A stretch of 35,475 nucleotides of DNA from SHZI01 sp049290495 (GTDB lineage Bacteria; Pseudomonadota; Gammaproteobacteria; Steroidobacterales; GCA-2729495), in NCBI GenBank assembly GCA_049290495.1, contig JBATNV010000100.1, positions 1-35,475 on the forward strand. The letters run 5' to 3'. How positions within the stretch are numbered: the stretch's first letter is position 1; every line of letters starts with the position of its first letter. The notes below the pieces were generated by a model that saw nothing but the letters and a program-made list of their open reading frames with translations, was not told the DNA's origin and made no database searches. Below, one piece after another: positions 15,610 to 22,655 of the stretch. The position numbers were made by a program, and so were the translations under genes.

Positions 15610-17003
15610 GCGAAAAATCTGATGCGCTGGTACTGCTCGGCGCGACCGGCGACCTCGCTCATCGCAAGATATATCCAGCGCTCGCTGCGATGATCAAACG
15701 CGGTTCGCTTGATGTACCGGTGATCGGCGTGGCGCGCTCGGGGTGGGGTCTGGAACAGTTTCAGGGTCGTGTCCGCGACAGTCTTGAAAAACGCACCGGT
15801 GACGCCAGTTCGCCCGCTGCCGACAAGTTGATCGAACAGCTGCGTTACGTGGACGGCGACTATCAGGCGCCGGAGACCTTCGCGCGTCTCAAGGAAGCGC
15901 TCAAGGATGCGAAGCGCCCGCTCTTCTACCTGGCCATTCCACCCAGCCTGTTCGGGCCGGTTGTCAAACAACTGGGTGAATCGGGCTGCGCGGAGAACGC
16001 CCGTGTCGTCGTCGAGAAACCTTTCGGTCGCGATTTCGCTTCGGCCAAAGAGCTGAACAGAACACTGCACCAGGTATTCAGTGAGTCGTCGATCTTCCGC
16101 ATCGATCACTTTCTGGGCAAGGAGCCCGTGCAAAACCTGCTGTATTTCCGCTTCGCCAACTCTTTTCTTGAGCCGATCTGGAACCGCAATTACATCGAAA
16201 GCGTGCAGATCACGATGGCGGAGACCATCGGCGTGGAAGGCCGCGGCAAGTTCTACGAGGAGGTGGGCGCGATTCGCGATGTCGTACAGAACCATCTGCT
16301 CGAGGTCGTTGCGAGTCTGGCCATGGATCCGCCGGTTGGCTATTGGGGTGAGTCGCAGCGCGACGAGCGTATCAAGGTACTGCGCGCGATCAGCCCGTTT
16401 TCCGGACAGAGCCTGGTACGCGGACAGTACCGTGGCTACCGCGGCGATACCGGTGTGGCACCGGACTCGGAAGTCGAAACCTATGCGGCCCTGCAGGTAC
16501 ACCTGAACTCCTGGCGCTGGCAGGGTGTGCCTTTTTTCATCCGTACCGGAAAGTCCTTGCCGGTGACGGCGACGGAAGTGATGGTGATCCTCAAGGCGCC
16601 GCCGCAGCAGGTGTTTGATGAACCGGTTCCACCGCAGTCCAACTATTTCCGTTTCCGGCTGGGCCCTGACCAGATCTCGATTGCCGTCGGTGCGCGCACC
16701 AAGTCGCCGGGTGAGCGGATGGCGGGTGAGGAGGTGGAACTCTACGTCTGCAACTCGATGAGCGAGGCGAAGGAAGCCTATGAACGCCTGATTGGCGATG
16801 CGATGAACGGTGACGCGACCCTGTTTGCACGCGAGGACAGCGTGGAGGCCGCGTGGGCTATCTGTGATCCGATCATCAATACCGGTGGACCAGTTTATCG
16901 CTATGAGCCAGGCAGCTGGGGTCCGCGTGAGGCTGACCGGATGGTTGCGGCGTCCGGCGGCTGGTACAACCCGAGCCAGAATGGAAACGGGCGCGGCACG
17001 TAG
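15606..17003 (+). CDS. zwf: Glucose-6-phosphate 1-dehydrogenase
   Basis: 465 residues from a GTG at 15606 that overlaps the gnd stop (GTGA), implying translational coupling. It oxidises glucose 6-phosphate to 6-phosphogluconolactone with reduction of NAD(P)+. Seen: the coenzyme motif LLGATGDLAHRKIYPAL near the N-terminus, VVVEKPFG (135-141), the active-site signature RIDHFLGKEPVQN (165-177) with H168 and K172, and VQNHLLEVV further on. Somewhat shorter than the usual 480-510 residues but with all core motifs. The opposite strand is also open for over 600 codons, which I treat as a composition artefact. Confidence 0.95.
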   Translation: MSEKSDALVLLGATGDLAHRKIYPALAAMIKRGSLDVPVIGVARSGWGLEQFQGRVRDSLEKRTGDASSPAADKLIEQLRYVDGDYQAPETFARLKEALKDAKRPLFYLAIPPSLFGPVVKQLGESGCAENARVVVEKPFGRDFASAKELNRTLHQVFSESSIFRIDHFLGKEPVQNLLYFRFANSFLEPIWNRNYIESVQITMAETIGVEGRGKFYEEVGAIRDVVQNHLLEVVASLAMDPPVGYWGESQRDERIKVLRAISPFSGQSLVRGQYRGYRGDTGVAPDSEVETYAALQVHLNSWRWQGVPFFIRTGKSLPVTATEVMVILKAPPQQVFDEPVPPQSNYFRFRLGPDQISIAVGARTKSPGERMAGEEVELYVCNSMSEAKEAYERLIGDAMNGDATLFAREDSVEAAWAICDPIINTGGPVYRYEPGSWGPREADRMVAASGGWYNPSQNGNGRGT

Positions 17004-17026
17004 CCGCGTTGTTCGGGAAGGCTCGG

Positions 17027-17779
17027 GTGCGACTGGAAGTTGAAAAGACCGTGGCGGAGGCGGCCGCAATGGCCGCGCGGCTGATCGCCACCGTACTCGG
17101 CATCGGTATCGCCCGCCGTACGCATGCAACACTGGCACTCAGCGGTGGCAGTTCACCCTTGCCGATGCTGGGTGAACTGGTGCGCCAGCCCCTAGACTGG
17201 AAGGCGATCCATGTTTTTCAGGTTGATGAGCGGGTAGTTGCACGCGGTGACTCGGCGCGGAACCTGACCAACATCGAAGAGTTGCTGGTCACCAATGGCC
17301 CCTTGCCACGCCGGAACCTGCATCCGATGTGGGTCGATCGTGCCGATCTGCTCGGCTCAACGGCGGAATATGCCGCCGGGATAGAGCAGCTCGCGGGTGT
17401 TCCGGCAGTCCTCGATGCGGTGCACCTGGGGCTGGGGACAGACGGACATACGGCTTCGCTGTTCGCTGGCGACCCTGCCCTGAAGGTGAAGGATCGCGCT
17501 GTTGCTCTCACCGCCGAGCATTCCGGTTACTCGCGCATGACGCTGACCCTGCCGGTGATCAACCGTGCACGCAGCATCATCTGGTTCGTGACCGGTGCCG
17601 ACAAGGCCGGTGTGCTTGCCGATCTCTATGCCGGTGGTGCGCCGTTCCCGGCCGCCCGCGTGGCGCGAGTACGTGCAGTGATCGTCGCTGACGGCGCCGC
17701 CGCGAAAGAGGCTGCCGCGCCAAAAAAACGACGCGCAAAGGCAAAGTCAAAAGTTGTGCCGCTGCGCCGCCGTTCCTGA
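17027..17779 (+). CDS. pgl: 6-phosphogluconolactonase
   Basis: 250 residues from the GTG at 17027, chosen because GGGAAGG lies just upstream; a TTG 18 bases earlier is in frame. Hydrolyses 6-phosphogluconolactone to 6-phosphogluconate, linking the two neighbouring dehydrogenases. Seen: LALSGGSSPLPML, VFQVDERVVARGDSARN and LGLGTDGHTASLFAGDP, the standard Pgl/NagB-fold motifs. The gene starts 23 bases after zwf. Unusual: after the catalytic domain, about 25 residues form an Ala/Lys/Arg-rich tail (AAPKKRRAKAKSK...RRRS) not needed for catalysis in known Pgl; it might bind nucleic acid or polyphosphate, or be neutral drift. Confidence 0.93.
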   Translation: MRLEVEKTVAEAAAMAARLIATVLGIGIARRTHATLALSGGSSPLPMLGELVRQPLDWKAIHVFQVDERVVARGDSARNLTNIEELLVTNGPLPRRNLHPMWVDRADLLGSTAEYAAGIEQLAGVPAVLDAVHLGLGTDGHTASLFAGDPALKVKDRAVALTAEHSGYSRMTLTLPVINRARSIIWFVTGADKAGVLADLYAGGAPFPAARVARVRAVIVADGAAAKEAAAPKKRRAKAKSKVVPLRRRS

Positions 17780-17808
17780 CTGATGACGTGTCAGACGAAG
17801 GGTCGCCG

Positions 17809-18567
17809 TCAGTGTGAGCGCTCTGCTGCGCGCTGCCGGAAGACAATGATGCAGGCCACCATGAACAGCAGCAGCACAGCTGACGCCGAGTAGCGGCTGA
17901 GAGCCAGACCGCCTGCTGCAACCGGCTTGTCCAGAAAATCCCCGACCACGGCGCCAAGCGGCCGGGTCAGGATAAATGCCGTCCAGAACAGCGACGTGCG
18001 CGATATGGCTGTCCAGAAATACCCGCCTGCAACCAGCGCCAGCAGCGCGCTGAAGATTATCGCTGCTCCCACATAACCAAGGCCCGCCGTGTCAGCGGTC
18101 CAGTCACCCAGCGCGGTGCCCAGCGTCTGCGAAAACATGATCGTCAGCCAGTAATGGATCTCCGCTTGCGGCGTGCTGACAGTATCGATGGATATGGAGC
18201 CGAGTGCGCGGTGCCAGACAAGGAGCGAGGCGATAAGCAGCACAAACAGCAGCGATGTGCCGCCGGCATAGCCGATACCCAGGGAGCGGGTGACGTAGTC
18301 CGCCAGCGTCGTGCCCACGGTCGTCGTGGCAACAATGGTTCCCCAGTACAGCCATGGATTGAAGCGTCTTGCGACGATCTGGGCAAAGACCGCCACAGCG
18401 AATATGGCGGCAAATATCACTGTGCCGACCAGGTAACCCAGGTTCATCGACATCGAAACCGCATCACCACCGGTTTCGCCGAGCGTGGTGGCCGCGATCT
18501 TGATCATCCAGAAGACCAGCGTGACTGCCGGAACCTTGCTGAGAGCCTGATTCCCGTCACTGTGCAT
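17809..18567 (-). CDS. DUF347-repeat membrane protein (COG4705-like)
   Basis: 252 residues with about seven to eight hydrophobic segments. Four copies of a short repeat are visible: KIAATTLGETGGDAVS, TTVGTTLADYVTRSLGIGY, QTLGTALGDWTADTAGLGY and RPLGAVVGDFLDKPVAAGGL, i.e. a T/R-hydrophobic-G-x-x-hydrophobic-(G/A)-(D/E) core, each followed by a membrane helix. This is the DUF347 repeat architecture; COG4705 proteins are described only as predicted membrane-anchored proteins, with no established function. The acidic residues buried in helices suggest a transport or ion-binding role (inference). AGGAAG lies upstream of the ATG. Convergent with pgl across a 29-base gap. Confidence 0.85.
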   Translation of the reverse strand: MHSDGNQALSKVPAVTLVFWMIKIAATTLGETGGDAVSMSMNLGYLVGTVIFAAIFAVAVFAQIVARRFNPWLYWGTIVATTTVGTTLADYVTRSLGIGYAGGTSLLFVLLIASLLVWHRALGSISIDTVSTPQAEIHYWLTIMFSQTLGTALGDWTADTAGLGYVGAAIIFSALLALVAGGYFWTAISRTSLFWTAFILTRPLGAVVGDFLDKPVAAGGLALSRYSASAVLLLFMVACIIVFRQRAAERSH

Positions 18568-18685
18568 TGCCTGGCTTCCTGGATGACGGCATTGATTTGC
18601 CGTGACTGAACTTGGTTAGACGCCGCAAATGCGGGAATCAGTCCATCAATATCGATAGCGGCTGCCCGTGCAGTTGTCGCTCCGT

Positions 18686-19093
18686 TCAGGCAGCGACCAG
18701 CTGGCGCAGGGACTCCGGCAAGTTCACCGACTTGCCGCTGACGGGGTTGATCCAGACGATCTTGGCGCTGCCCTCGGCGTACAGCCGGTCATCGCCCTGC
18801 AGGCGCAGTTCATAAAACGTCAGCAGGCTCGAGCGGCCCGCATGTCCGGCAAACAGGCGTACCTCGACAGTACCCGGATAGCTCAGCGGCAACAGGTAGC
18901 TGCAATCCGCATGAACGATGACTGGCGCTTCCTGTCGGGCGTTGCAGTGATAGCCGGCCGCCTCCAGCCACTCAACACGCGCCTGCTCCATGTAACGGAA
19001 ATAGACCGTGTTGTTGACGTGCTCATACGCATCCATGTCACCCCAGCGAATGAGCTGATGACTGAGATGAACCAGTTTGCCGGAATGTTCCAT
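18686..19093 (-). CDS. Acyl-CoA thioesterase, 4HBT hotdog family (YbgC-like)
   Basis: 135 residues forming one hotdog domain. The motif RWGDMDAYEHVNNTVYFRYMEQAR near the N-terminus contains the Asp of the 4-hydroxybenzoyl-CoA thioesterase active site and the following helix; LPLSYPGTVEVRLFAG is the central strand region. Such enzymes hydrolyse acyl-CoA or acyl-ACP thioesters; the acyl specificity cannot be read. AAGG lies six bases before the ATG. The 108 bases between its start and the stop of the upstream Tat-signal gene hold no recognised feature. It may be co-transcribed with that gene, but no functional link is evident. Confidence 0.9.
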   Translation of the reverse strand: MEHSGKLVHLSHQLIRWGDMDAYEHVNNTVYFRYMEQARVEWLEAAGYHCNARQEAPVIVHADCSYLLPLSYPGTVEVRLFAGHAGRSSLLTFYELRLQGDDRLYAEGSAKIVWINPVSGKSVNLPESLRQLVAA

Positions 19094-19201
19094 GGCTAGC
19101 CTTGTCGCGGTACCTGACGCCAGGTGCCGAGCATATCGAAAACCCTTGCGCAGATCAGCGGGCGCCAGCTGCGCTGGAATTCTCCGTTCAAGACGGCAGA
19201 G

Positions 19202-19759
19202 CTACCATTTTGCGGTCGGGCGGATGTGCGCCATGTAGGGGATACCGAGCCGGTCGAATCCTTCTTCGGTGCCATAGACAACGTCGACTGCATCGCTACG
19301 GGCGGCGAAGAAGAAAAGCGGTGCTGGTGGTCCCTGCCAGCCTTCCGGATTGGTCTCGCTCATGGTGCGTACCAGTTTGATTGCATCATTTTCGGCCAGG
19401 GCGCTGAAGGCCCTGTTGTATGCGGCCTGACTGACTGCCTCCAGCGCTGCCAGTGCCGGACGGTAAACGTCGAGGTACGGTGGTGGTACGTCCAGATAAC
19501 GGATCAGCAGCAGGCAGTCCGCTGCCTCTGCGGCCAGCTGATGATCGACAAAGTGCGCGATGCCGGCCTGGCGGGCGCCGGGCAGCAGGATCTCGCCCAA
19601 TGCTTCGAGCGTTGCGACTTCTGCAGGCTTGAGTACGCGGAAGGGCACCGCTTTGGCCCGCGCTTCCTGCGGCGTCAGCAGCAGTTCGAGGCCTCCCAGT
19701 GAGAAGGCGAGCAGCCCAAGGCCGCCAGACTGCAGGAATCGTCGTCTTTGGGTATCCAC
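19202..19759 (-). CDS. Tat-exported small subunit, gluconate 2-dehydrogenase subunit 3 family
   Basis: About 185 residues if translation begins at the GTG at 19759, which has GGGGA seven bases upstream; an in-frame TTG at 19795 lacks a convincing site. The N-terminus carries a twin-arginine signal, TQRRRFLQSGG, then a hydrophobic stretch and ARA cleavage site. The remainder (LKPAEVATLEALGEILLPGA, AAYNRAFSALAE) matches the gluconate 2-dehydrogenase subunit 3 / FAD-glucose dehydrogenase gamma-subunit family. These small subunits chaperone and carry their GMC flavoprotein partner through the Tat system. The divergently transcribed GMC gene next door is the obvious partner. Confidence 0.85.
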   Translation of the reverse strand: MDTQRRRFLQSGGLGLLAFSLGGLELLLTPQEARAKAVPFRVLKPAEVATLEALGEILLPGARQAGIAHFVDHQLAAEAADCLLLIRYLDVPPPYLDVYRPALAALEAVSQAAYNRAFSALAENDAIKLVRTMSETNPEGWQGPPAPLFFFAARSDAVDVVYGTEEGFDRLGIPYMAHIRPTAKW

Positions 19760-19833
19760 AATCTGATCCCCGATATGTCTAAACTGCAACGACAACCTAG
19801 AGGCAGCTCAGGAGCTGGTCAAGGGGAGAGGCG

Positions 19834-21399
19834 ATGAAGCACGAAGCGGTTGATGTGATCATCGTCGGCGCCGGTGCCGCGGGCTGCGTGTATGCGGCCG
19901 AGCTGGCGCGGGCCGGCAAGCGCGTGACCGTGCTTGAGGCGGGGCCGGCCTGGACGGTGAATGACCTGATCAGTTCCCAGATCTGGGCGCGTCGCCTGAA
20001 ATGGCGGGGTGCACCGGTTGGTGCCTCAGGCGAACATCCCATCGGGAACAATTTCGGTACGGGCTCCGGATTCGGTGGCGCAGCCCTGCACCATTACGGA
20101 ACCTGGCCGCGCTTCCTGCCTGAAAATTTTGCAGTGAATCGTCGTTTCGGCAAGGGGCTGGACTGGCCGCTCAGCTATGACGAGCTGCGCCCCTGGTATG
20201 ACCGTATCCAGGCGGAGGTGGGCATCTCCGGCGATGCGAAGGCCGAAATCTGGCGGGGCCCCGGAGATCCTTATCCAATGCCGGGCGTGCCGCGCTCCGG
20301 ACAGGGTGAAGCGCTGGCCAGGGGTTTTGCCGCGCTCGGAAAGCCGGTCGCACCGCTGCCGGTGATCGTCAACACCGTGCCTTATCGAGGCAGGCCGGCC
20401 TGTCTGTGGGACGGCTGGTGTGATGCCGGATGTCCAACCGGAGCGCTGGCGAATCCGCTCGTTACCTGGTTGAAAACAGCGCGTGAAGCCGGTGCGGAAT
20501 TCCGTGCGCACTGTGACGTAAAACGGGTCATGACTGACAAACGTGGTCACGCGACGGGCGTCGAGTACTTCCATCAGGGCGAGCGCCATGAGCAGGCTGC
20601 CGATGTGGTGATCCTTGCGGCATCCATCATTGGCAATCCCCGCATCCTGCTCAACTCGGCAAGCGATGCGTATCCCGCTGGAATTGCAAACGGCAGTGGC
20701 CTGCTCGGACGCTACATCATGGCCGATTTTATCGTGCAGGGTTTTGGACTGTTCAGCGAGCAGACCCAGCCGTGGATGGGGATCAGTGCCGGGCAGCTCA
20801 CCTATCGCGAGGGCTACGTGAATGATGCACGGCCCGATGCCTTTGGCGGCTATCAGTGGCAGCTAGGCCCGTCGATGAAGCCGAATGACCTGCTCGGTAT
20901 TGCCTTGAGCAAGCCGCAGCTGTTCGGTCCAGAGCTGCAGCAGTTTCTCGAAACAGCAAGCCAGCATATCGCCATGATGATTGGATTTGGCAGCAGCGTC
21001 CCCGACCGCGACAATCGCGTCGAACTGGGTACGCGTCGTGATGCCGAGGGCTATCCTCTGCCACGTACGGTGCATCGTTATTCTGCGGCGATGCTGGCCT
21101 TGTGGAAACACATGCAGGCCGAAGCCCGCAGCATTCTCAGCGCAGCGGGTGCCCGGGACTACTGGACATCGTCCGGTATGCCGACCGGACACATCGTGGG
21201 CGGAACGATCATGGGTGCTGATCCCCGCGAGTCAGTGTGCGACAGCTTCGGACGGACCCATGAGGTGCGCAATCTTGTCCTGGCAGGCGCAGGGCTGTTT
21301 CCCTGCAGTGGTGGTGTGAGTCCGACCTATACGATTAATGCTGTCGCCCTGCGTTCCGCAACACAGCTGATCGCCCACTGGAGTGACTATGCACGCTGA
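19834..21399 (+). CDS. GMC-family FAD dehydrogenase, gluconate/glucose dehydrogenase large-subunit-like
   Basis: 521 residues from an ATG preceded by GGGGAGAGG. FAD-binding Rossmann motif VIIVGAGAAGCVYAAELARAG at the N-terminus; GTGSGFGGAALHHYGTWPRF is the flavin-attachment-type loop of this family; the C-terminus has LVLAGAGLFPCSGGVSPTYTINAVALRSA, the typical GMC ending. Cys clusters (CLWDGWCDAGC) resemble those of glucose dehydrogenase alpha subunits, where they may hold an iron-sulfur cluster. There is no signal peptide; export as a complex with the adjacent Tat-signal subunit is the established route for such enzymes. No multihaem cytochrome subunit gene is in the window, so the electron acceptor is unknown. 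Substrate probably a sugar, sugar acid or alcohol. Confidence 0.88.
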   Translation: MKHEAVDVIIVGAGAAGCVYAAELARAGKRVTVLEAGPAWTVNDLISSQIWARRLKWRGAPVGASGEHPIGNNFGTGSGFGGAALHHYGTWPRFLPENFAVNRRFGKGLDWPLSYDELRPWYDRIQAEVGISGDAKAEIWRGPGDPYPMPGVPRSGQGEALARGFAALGKPVAPLPVIVNTVPYRGRPACLWDGWCDAGCPTGALANPLVTWLKTAREAGAEFRAHCDVKRVMTDKRGHATGVEYFHQGERHEQAADVVILAASIIGNPRILLNSASDAYPAGIANGSGLLGRYIMADFIVQGFGLFSEQTQPWMGISAGQLTYREGYVNDARPDAFGGYQWQLGPSMKPNDLLGIALSKPQLFGPELQQFLETASQHIAMMIGFGSSVPDRDNRVELGTRRDAEGYPLPRTVHRYSAAMLALWKHMQAEARSILSAAGARDYWTSSGMPTGHIVGGTIMGADPRESVCDSFGRTHEVRNLVLAGAGLFPCSGGVSPTYTINAVALRSATQLIAHWSDYAR

Positions 21400-21424
21400 G
21401 GAAGTGCCTGCAACCGCAAGCCGA

Positions 21425-21583
21425 TCAGGATGGCGGCGTGCGGTTGCGGCGTCGGCGCAGGAGTTCGGCAACCAACGGAAGAAACGGCAGCAGTGCACCG
21501 AAGAGCACGACAGACCAGTGGATGTAGAGACCCGCCAGGACCAGAAACAAGCCGAGCGTGATCAGCCAGAACCAGCCGGCCAA
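21425..21583 (-). CDS. Putative 52-aa membrane microprotein
   Basis: Reading the minus strand gives a 52-residue frame beginning at a TTG (21583) with GGAA eight bases upstream and ending at TGA (21425-21427). It has two hydrophobic segments (about residues 4-22 and 24-41, with GLYIHWS between) and a positive C-terminal tail ELLRRRRNRT, as in a small inner-membrane hairpin protein obeying the positive-inside rule. Third codon positions are GC-rich as in neighbouring genes. The frame is open further upstream to a TGA but offers no ATG or GTG, so only TTG or rarer starts are available. No family recognised. It follows a terminator on the same strand. Confidence 0.45.
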   Translation of the reverse strand: MAGWFWLITLGLFLVLAGLYIHWSVVLFGALLPFLPLVAELLRRRRNRTPPS

Positions 21584-21609
21584 GTTACTGATTCCAATAC
21601 GGAGCAGTA

Positions 21610-21650
21610 AAAAATCCGGCCCCGGAGACGTGGGGCGAAACCAGGGCCGG
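21610..21650 (-). terminator. Intrinsic terminator, leftward
   Basis: On the minus strand CCGGCCC (21650-21644) pairs perfectly with GGGCCGG (21622-21616) across a 21-base loop, followed by A and six Ts (21614 down to about 21609). A seven-pair pure G/C stem plus T6 is the classic rho-independent form. It would end transcripts from the gene at 21788-22243 or from the candidate small RNA. Confidence 0.7.
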
Positions 21651-21692
21651 GCCTTGGGTGACAGAAGCCTGGAGGTACCTCATACCCTTGGC
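21610..21692 (-). ncRNA. Candidate small RNA
   Basis: An 83-base transcript is inferred from TATAAA (minus strand 21704-21699), a one-mismatch -10, to an intrinsic terminator ending at about 21610. Upstream of the -10 lies an AT-rich stretch (about 21705-21780) unusual for this genome. The transcript includes GGGT/ACCC pairing potential and the ten-base palindrome GAGGTACCTC (21672-21681), then the terminator stem. The -35 element is poor. There is no open frame with a sensible start in it. I cannot match it to 6S, SRP, tmRNA or any riboswitch I know; it could instead be the 3' untranslated end of the leftward gene at 21788. Confidence 0.35.
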
Positions 21693-21787
21693 ACGTTCTT
21701 TATAGCTCCATGCGTTTAACAAAACCTCACCCAAAAGAATGATTTACTTGATCGAAAAGGATACTTTTTGTGCAATTTGGCTGACCG

Positions 21788-22243
21788 TCAGTCCTTGACC
21801 TCATCGACGGTCGCCTGCCCGGAAAGGCGGCGACGTATATGTGCCCAGGACACGCCAATGGTCAGCACCACAGACACACCGATCAGCACGATCCAGGTGA
21901 GGGTTGAAGCAGAGCTGGTTGTGACCACGTCATAGAAAAACAGCATCCAGACCAGCACGGCGAACAGGGCTGCAACCAGCACGATGCCGCCCATTCCGAT
22001 CGACTGCATCGTGGCCTGCACGAATACCACCCAGCCGATCAGCAAGGCGATCCCGGCCAGAAAGTGCAGTGGCCCGAGACTGCTGGACAGGAAGGCGTCC
22101 TTTGCCCAGTGCAGAAAGGAAAAGCCGGAGGGGTTGAAGGTCAGCAGCACGATGAGCAGCGCGAACAGCAGGCGCAACAGCAGGCTGCCAAAACCAAAAC
22201 CAGGCTCACCGCTATTGCCGGCGCTGATCTGATCGGTTGCCAT
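21788..22243 (-). CDS. Small four-helix membrane protein, DUF6524-like
   Basis: 151 residues from the ATG at 22243 (MATDQISAG). The frame remains open far upstream, but that extension would overlap the divergent gene at 22321 and is not membrane-like. Four hydrophobic segments: about 19-38, 53-76, 78-104 and 113-135. The motif LIVLLTFNPSGFSFLHW near the N-terminus resembles what I recall as the DUF6524 family of small proteobacterial membrane proteins, for which no function is known. C-terminus is cytoplasmic-looking and charged (RRRLSGQATVDEVKD). A terminator lies about 140 bases downstream. Confidence 0.75.
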   Translation of the reverse strand: MATDQISAGNSGEPGFGFGSLLLRLLFALLIVLLTFNPSGFSFLHWAKDAFLSSSLGPLHFLAGIALLIGWVVFVQATMQSIGMGGIVLVAALFAVLVWMLFFYDVVTTSSASTLTWIVLIGVSVVLTIGVSWAHIRRRLSGQATVDEVKD

Positions 22244-22320
22244 CCGGTACCCCGTCGCTGCCTGAATGCGGGCAAGATTGTAGCCTGAACCAACCCGCCC
22301 GTATCGGCTAAGCTCCGCAC

Positions 22321-22629
22321 ATGAGTGAAGAGTTGTGTTGCTGGCATTGCGGCGTGTCCCTGGCGGCGCTGACTTTGCCGCTGGGCAGAACCGAGGAATG
22401 TGCTGCCTGCAGCAGTCCGCTGCATGTCTGTCGTCAGTGCCGCTTTTATGACCGTTCGCGGCCGAAGCAATGCCGGGAAGACGACGCCGAGGAAGTGCGT
22501 GAGAAGGAGCGACCAAATTTCTGCGATTACTTCAAGCCGCGCGCCGGCGCTTTTGATGCGCAACGGGCTTCCGCTGAGCAGGCTGCCATAGACGCAGCGA
22601 CTGCCCTGTTTGGGCTGAAGAAAACCTGA
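22321..22629 (+). CDS. Small Cys-rich zinc-ribbon-like protein
   Basis: 102 residues with ten cysteines, mostly paired: CCWHC (6-10), CAAC (27-30), CRQC (37-40), then single Cys in KQCRED and NFCDYF. CxxC pairs of this kind normally bind zinc in two ribbon knuckles. The C-terminal third is helical and Ala-rich. It resembles small conserved gammaproteobacterial proteins without a known function; I do not recognise a named family. The stop codon lies inside a small hairpin and the YihY/BrkB gene begins 26 bases on, so the two may be co-transcribed. No strong ribosome-binding site precedes the ATG. Confidence 0.75.
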   Translation: MSEELCCWHCGVSLAALTLPLGRTEECAACSSPLHVCRQCRFYDRSRPKQCREDDAEEVREKERPNFCDYFKPRAGAFDAQRASAEQAAIDAATALFGLKKT

Positions 22630-22640
22630 GACGCAGGTTT
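22622..22640 (+). other. Hairpin over the stop codon of the zinc-ribbon gene
   Basis: AAACCTG (22622-22628) and CAGGTTT (22634-22640) form a perfect seven-pair stem with loop AGACG; the TGA stop is at 22627-22629. It ends 15 bases before the GTG of the next gene and has no T tract beyond TTT. It may tune expression between the two genes rather than terminate transcription. Confidence 0.35.
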
Positions 22641-22655
22641 ACGCTGTATCTGTCC

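Noticed and set aside
15294..17138. A 614-codon open frame on the minus strand opposite zwf
   Set aside because: It is fully antisense to gnd, zwf and pgl, whose motifs are unmistakable; long antisense frames are expected in GC-rich genes. Its translation shows no domain and is rich in Arg/His, as mirror frames are.
19096..19293. Small minus-strand frame of 65 codons between the thioesterase and Tat-subunit genes
   Set aside because: Two-thirds overlaps the Tat-subunit gene out of frame, and it has no ribosome-binding site or recognisable feature.
21685..21703. TTGGCACGTTCTTTATA as a sigma-54 promoter
   Set aside because: TGGCAC suits the -24 element, but the -12 GC dinucleotide is missing. 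The same objection applies to TTGGCACAGAGTCATA at 4921.
22244..22516. N-terminal extension of the small membrane protein to 242 residues
   Set aside because: The extra 91 residues overlap the divergent zinc-ribbon gene and are unlike the rest of the protein; the ATG at 22243 fits the family better.
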